Part shown: in pieces, positions 59,030 to 64,000 of the stretch | How the letters are laid out: the number at the start of each line of letters is the position of its first letter | Numbering within the stretch: position 1 is the stretch's first letter | NCBI GenBank assembly: GCA_029224185.1 | Contig: CM055206.1 | Location: forward strand, 18,547,393-18,611,392 | Length of the DNA: 64,000 nt | Direction: 5' to 3' | From: Karalla daura | Lineage: Eukaryota > Chordata > Actinopteri > Chaetodontiformes > Leiognathidae | The notes under the pieces: generated by a model | Database searches by the model: none | What the model was told of the DNA's origin: nothing | The model's input: the letters and a program-made list of their open reading frames with translations, nothing else | Translations under genes and position numbers: made by a program

Positions 59030-60254
59030 CTTTTGAGAAGCCGTCTTATAGACACACCAAACAGGATACAAAGTCCAGTGAACAGTACGACTCCAGATGG
59101 CCGAATTTCAGAAACAGTTTTGTCTTTTTTCCAGTCAAATGGTGTGGATCTGTCTGTCTTTGGTTCTGTAGGATTGTGTTGAAATGAGACAATGAGAAAC
59201 AGATGAAACATATTACACATCATGTCACATATTACAAAAGTAAAGAGTGTCGTTTTGCCGGTGTGCAGTGATTGTCATTCTTATACAAACTGAAACGACT
59301 GATAAATGAGACTAGTTTAGCAGGAATAAACAACTGTGAAGCGTAGAGGAAACAGTGCAGATGGTGGAATGGTAGCGAAACACTTATTTCTATCAAAAGC
59401 TGTTAACCAGTAACAATAGGAATTAGTTATCCTTAAATAAAATGAAATCCCACTTTGTCATTAGAACTTGAGCTCCTGTGAATGGCCTGACAGATATTTT
59501 GCTTAACAGTGAATGCATCGCATTGCTGTGTGTATCGACTTCCTGTTTGAATCATATTTGTTGGATGAAGTCTGACCCACCTTCATCCTGCTTTGTTTTG
59601 GTCACATTCAGGATGAAATACTCTGTGGGTGATGAAACCAGGAGGCTGTTAGTGACTGAGCTCTGCAGGAACATGTCCAACAGGTAAAACAGACTCCGAC
59701 ACACCTCTGATACTATCCTCTGATAATAATCTAATAGTATCCTCTGATACTCACCGGTGCTCTTCACCATCCACCTTCCTGAGTCTGGGTCATAATTTGC
59801 ATCCAGATCACAGTGGTAACGTCCTGAGTCGTTAGTGGTGACTCTGGAAACATGAAGTCTGATTTCTCCACCTCTGAGGGCGTCTGGATCACACTGCACA
59901 CGTCCTGCAAACTGCTGGTGCTGAGACTCTGGGACTTCAACGCCTTGAATCATTCTGTAGAAATACTTCAGCGAACTGGATTGGAGAAAACAATCCATGT
60001 AGATGTCGGACAAGTTGGTGATGTTGTGACTGTCCAGTCTGATGGTGACGTCCTGGTTCTCCTCCACCTGGTAGACGGTGGGAGTCACATCAGACCTCAC
60101 TGCAGACGAGAGGAGAAGTGAGGCACGAGACACATCATGTGATATATTATTACTTAATTATATATTTAACTAGTAGTGATTTCATACAATAGAGGAATGG
60201 AACCCACTAACCAGGGAGAGAGGAGGTGACGAGGAGCAGAGACATCCAGATCAT
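59030..60254 (-). CDS. Gene K: single V-type Ig receptor (tail incomplete)
   Basis: Minus-strand exons: signal peptide 60212-60254 (MIWMSLLLVTSSLPG), V-type Ig 59755-60099, stalk 59581-59655, membrane 59030-59165. Phases agree up to the membrane exon, which ends in phase 2 before GTAAAA; following exons are not found. The Ig domain is a close relative of gene J, with the same missing first Cys (VTIRLDS) and the same DSGRYHC. Its membrane exon differs: a charged stalk (DWKKDKT), then SGVVLFTGLCILFGVS and RRLLKR, with no tyrosine seen. A short tail or adaptor pairing is possible. The function is inferred only from the architecture of an immune-type single-Ig receptor. Confidence 0.65.
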
Positions 60255-60393
60255 CTTCTCCCTGAGGAGAAGGAACAGAACAGACGCCGTGTTGTTCTGG
60301 TTGAATAAACAGTTGATTTCACACTGATTTCACATGTCTTCATGGATGTACTTAAATCTCCTTAGATTTACTGTCAAACTCTTTCTCTCTCTC

Positions 60394-60458
<65 letters not shown>

Positions 60459-62515
60459 TTCACTGGAAAACACACACAGTAAATGTCCCTGACGGAACAA
60501 GTAACAAACTGGGGAGACGTTTCCCTGTGAGTCACTGGTTTCAGTGTGTCCCCAGTGTGTAATGTGCTGAAGAAGAGACAGGCTGCAGAACAAACTCCTC
60601 ACGCTGATGCCACAGATACAATCCCAGAGATACATTTCCAGTCATCGCCTGCTATAACAGCTAGAATATTCTATAATTCTGCAGCCTTACCTTGCACAGC
60701 GCTCGGTGTCAGACGACTGGAGGAAGCTAGCCCACATCTGTTGCTGCGTTTTGATAAGTAGTCGTACTTCATTCCGCGGTTGCCGAGTGTGCCAGGGGAT
60801 GAACCAAGGATACGAGATGGCACGAACCAGTTCCTCCAACGGAGAGAGGATGAACCTGCTGGAAATATTCAGTGCCGCCTTTTATGCCCTGCTAGCCTGG
60901 AGGCTCTTCAGTCACGTCTCTACACGTTCATCGATCCCCATCAACATTTAACAATCAAATAAATTAATAAGACATGCTTTACCTCTTTGAGAAGACATAA
61001 ACGATGAGTCTCTGATCTGGACCGGTTCGGAAACGGCGTTCTCGTTCTCTGTAGGAGAGAGATCTGCTGGGTCACACTCTCACTGTGCACACAGGAACGA
61101 GACTGGTATGGCTCTCTCTCTCCCTCTCTCCCTCTGCCAGTCTGTGTGTGTGTGTGTGTGTGTGTGTGTTGCAGTTTGTTTATCAAATGGTGAAGCAAAC
61201 AGCCGTCAAATATTCAGCTATCAAGACCCTAACCCTGAAAATGCACAATTTGCATCTAGGCAGCATGGAGATATGAGCAATTTGCTTTTTTTGTAATTCA
61301 TTTGTAATATTTCTTGACTCCATAAGTGAAAAACTGATGTTTTAAAATACTATTTTTGCATCGAACTTTGTGTACAAGGTGTACAAAAATTCAGTTTTTG
61401 AGATAAAATTCTTCTGTCATGACATTTTCTGTCATGACTCCAAAATGAAGTCTTTAATCGACATTGACAATGCATTTGAAAAGAACTTGCAGGTATAAGT
61501 TAAAAACAAACAGTTTACAGCCAAACGTTTTGATGGACTCAGGCTCAGTTTTCCATCAGGAATCAGGTGGTTTGAAGATGCTCGGCACCACGTTTGGTGT
61601 CATCTGAGCCAAAGGTTGCAGGAGGAAATCATCAAAAAGAGCAAATCCACTAAACAAGAACAGAGGAGGGGAACACAGCTTTGTCAAACTGCTTTTAATC
61701 TGCTTTTTCTTATCGGAAGCTTTGATCAAAAGCAGCCACTGCTTTCGATCAAAGCTTCAATACTTTCACACGTACTTTCACATTAATACCTCAGTTTTGT
61801 ACATACAGACATACTGTAGTAATATACAGAAACACTTGAAAGAAAAGAAATTACTGTAGACGTGTAAAGTGCAAGCATTCATCACACAAAGATCTGCTGT
61901 CCAGCTCAGTCCATCCCACAGTAAAGCCTCCACCTGATCCTGGTGCACACTACTGACTTATTTGCAGGCTTACCACTGTCAGAGCTGTCAATCATGACTG
62001 CAGGAGAATGATGTGCAATGTTAACATCTTTTTGGCCGAAACAAAAAGGAAAAAAGACTTTTGTGGAGCTGTTCCTGGGCTGGTGAAGAGGATGTGGTTT
62101 GAATATCTGAACATTTCTGATTCACTGTAACTTTTTTTCAGAATGGAGCTGGACTCCTGTAGCGTAGTTCATGTCTTCTGACCACCACGCCAGAAAGTTT
62201 CTCGCTGTCGCGGTTCTGATGTGTCAGCAGGTTGGAGCTCGCAGCCTCCCGCACAAAGTCCGGAGTCTCGTCCCGTGTTGGGGGGTCGTTTTAGCTTCAG
62301 TCAGTTTTTAAGCATGATGCAAGCCCTGGGATTGAATTGGAAGCAGTTTTAAAGAGGGTTTAATGATGTGAATCAGGCCTGAATATCAAAAATAAATATT
62401 TTCTTTTGTGTTTTCTACAAAAATGGAGGTATTTCACATTCTTACAGCACTTGTTTTGTTTCTATTTCTGCTTCCTCAGCCCTCCTGTTTATTCCTCCAC
62501 ACACAGTCCTGCAGG
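60255..62515. other. Upstream of gene K, no gene seen
   Basis: Mixed (CT)n, (AT)n and (GT)n tract at 60382-60459 and another (TG)n at 61142-61170. No ISRE like that of gene J was noticed. AT-rich spacer follows. Confidence 0.5.
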
Positions 62516-62559
62516 TCAGCACCAGGAGCAGAACGAGCCGAGTGCTGGTTCGCCTTCTT

Positions 62560-62704
62560 CATCAGGTGATCTCCCACAGAAAAAGTTTCTCATTTTCTGA
62601 CACAAACAGGTCTTCGTTTTCACAGTGAAATAGCACAGAGTTCCTGAGATTATTCCCCCTGAAATAAGGCATCCAAAAATCAGAAGGAGAGAGGCGTGTT
62701 GTTC
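62560..62704 (-). pseudogene. Orphan membrane exon related to J/K
   Basis: Starts after CTGCAG with GAACAACACG, like the membrane exons at 50.5 and 53 kb. It encodes a hydrophobic run SLLLIFGCLISGGIISG followed by basic residues and cysteines. The hydrophobic frame is not phase 1, unlike its relatives, and no Ig exon is seen to its right within the window. Confidence 0.35.
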
Positions 62705-64000
62705 CTGCAGAAAGACAGAAAACAGCTTCAGTGTCGATATCAGGAGGAGAATCTCTGACATTCTGAAATTGTTAAATAAAGTTGTAGTAGTAGTTTTGTC
62801 AGTGCTAATTTTTTTTAAATGTTTACTCTAAATTGAAAGTGAGTTTGGAGTGAGACTGGCAGAAGAGGCCTGAACAGCTGTGAACAGTTGCATCACCTGT
62901 CCAGATGGTGTCACTGCAGCTCATAGATTTACATGCTACCAGACCCTGCTGAACACGAGGACGAGCTCTTGGAGTTTGTTCTCCTGGTTTCGATGGCACC
63001 AAACTGGGCTCAAAGACGAAGGTCGTCTACAAAATGGTGCACCAGACTCGACGACGTCCCAATTAGTGAATGGAACACACCTGGTCACCTGATCAGCCCG
63101 GACTTAAAGCGCTCACAGCTGGGCTCGTGGTTATAATGAAAGGACTCACTGGCTGGTACCTGTCTAAACTATAAAAAATGGTGATGGTGATGTTAAGATG
63201 GTAATGAAGTAGGTTTTGGGAGGTAAATAAGTGGAGTGGATGAATTGCTCCCCCTGCTGTTAGACAGGGGCTCCTACACAGTCCCTTCCTGTAGAAGGGA
63301 GGAGCCTGCTGCGACAGGTAGCTGGCAGTGACAGGTAGTGAGAGGAGAGCAATCGTGTGATAGTGTACGAAAAAGCAGTATGACTCACTGCCCCAATAAA
63401 TAGAAGAGAAGGTGGAGGACAGCAGAGAGCTGAGGAGGAGAGCGCCCCCTACAGCATTGACCATTATGGACCCCTTAATTTCATCTCATTTAACTTGTTT
63501 CATAAAGTACCACGATCAGGAAATCCTAGAATGAACACTGAGCATCAATTGAACATTGAACGCCACTGGCGTAATTAATGTTGTCATTTGATAAAGGAAT
63601 GACATAATGACTTAATTATTTATGTTGGTGTGCAGCTCACAGGTGTGGGGAATATTAACTATATACCGCAAGATGGTAACGTATTAGATCTGTTGAAACA
63701 AATGAAGAGTTTTATGGACTATTTCTCTATTTGTTGAAAAAGGGAGACACTGTGGAGAAGAAACTTTATTTTCATTTCATATCAATTTCATATCAGAGTG
63801 GCAGTCTGGGCAGTCGGGGCGGGGCTGCTTTAAAACTGGACTCTCTCTACACTGACCGGCCAAAAGATGGGGGGGGGGGTGTTTTTGTGGCTTTTTGATT
63901 TCGTATATATTTTTGAGGTGTAACCAAACTTCAGCTGGCAGACTTTCTAACCATAGCAGGTGGACCTCATTTCGCAGTAGCTCTGTTTAGCGTGTTGAAG
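62705..64000. other. Window end, no gene seen
   Basis: Short open frames only, with no recognised domain. A poly-G run of ten lies at about 63869-63878. Confidence 0.45.

Overview
The window is vertebrate nuclear DNA, most likely from a spiny-rayed (percomorph-type) teleost. It has split genes with GT-AG introns, very dense (GT)n, (GA)n and (CTGT)n microsatellites, a Tc1-like transposase relic and a fish-type LINE end. It also holds a tandem array of two-Ig-domain receptors of a kind known only from fish immune-receptor clusters. All assignments come from reading the sequence and from remembered family features. No search was run.

Layout. (1) 0.5-3.9 kb, minus strand: an inhibitory two-Ig receptor (gene A) with an ITIM-type tail, plus a duplicated first exon. 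(2) 6.2-13.3 kb, plus strand: crip2, a complete eight-exon gene for a 204-residue double-LIM protein. (3) 14.8-16.9 kb, plus strand: pnrc1, two exons, 274 residues. (4) 19.4-50 kb, plus strand: the receptor cluster. Genes B and C are intact two-Ig receptors and D is a pseudogene. E has a decayed Ig exon but an intact four-exon von Willebrand A (VWA) domain. F-G reads best as one gene, SP-Ig-Ig-VWA-Ig-Ig-TM-tail, with a single-exon VWA. H has a gene-A-type ectodomain on the B-G type membrane/tail module. I is inhibitory, with two ITIMs. (5) 50.4-51.4 and 59.0-60.3 kb, minus strand: two single-V-domain receptors (J, K), one behind a clear interferon-response element, plus orphan transmembrane exons at 53 and 62.6 kb. 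(6) Repeats: a Tc1 relic at 54.1-54.6 kb and a telomere-like TCAGGG/TTAGGG block at 56 kb.

How the genes relate. A and I carry tyrosine inhibitory motifs. H shares their ectodomain but has a membrane segment with an arginine and a short tail, the usual logic of paired inhibitory and activating receptors. The membrane/tail block of B, C, E, G and H is almost identical, introns included, while the Ig domains differ, so it behaves as a mobile or converted cassette. The tail tyrosine (YENF) is kept in B, C and G and is phenylalanine in E and H.

The strongest candidate for an undescribed system is the insertion of two divergent VWA domains into this Ig receptor array. Both have complete metal-site (MIDAS) residues and both sit in phase-1/phase-1 exons. 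This suggests membrane receptors that join variable-type Ig domains to a collagen/matrilin-type adhesion domain.
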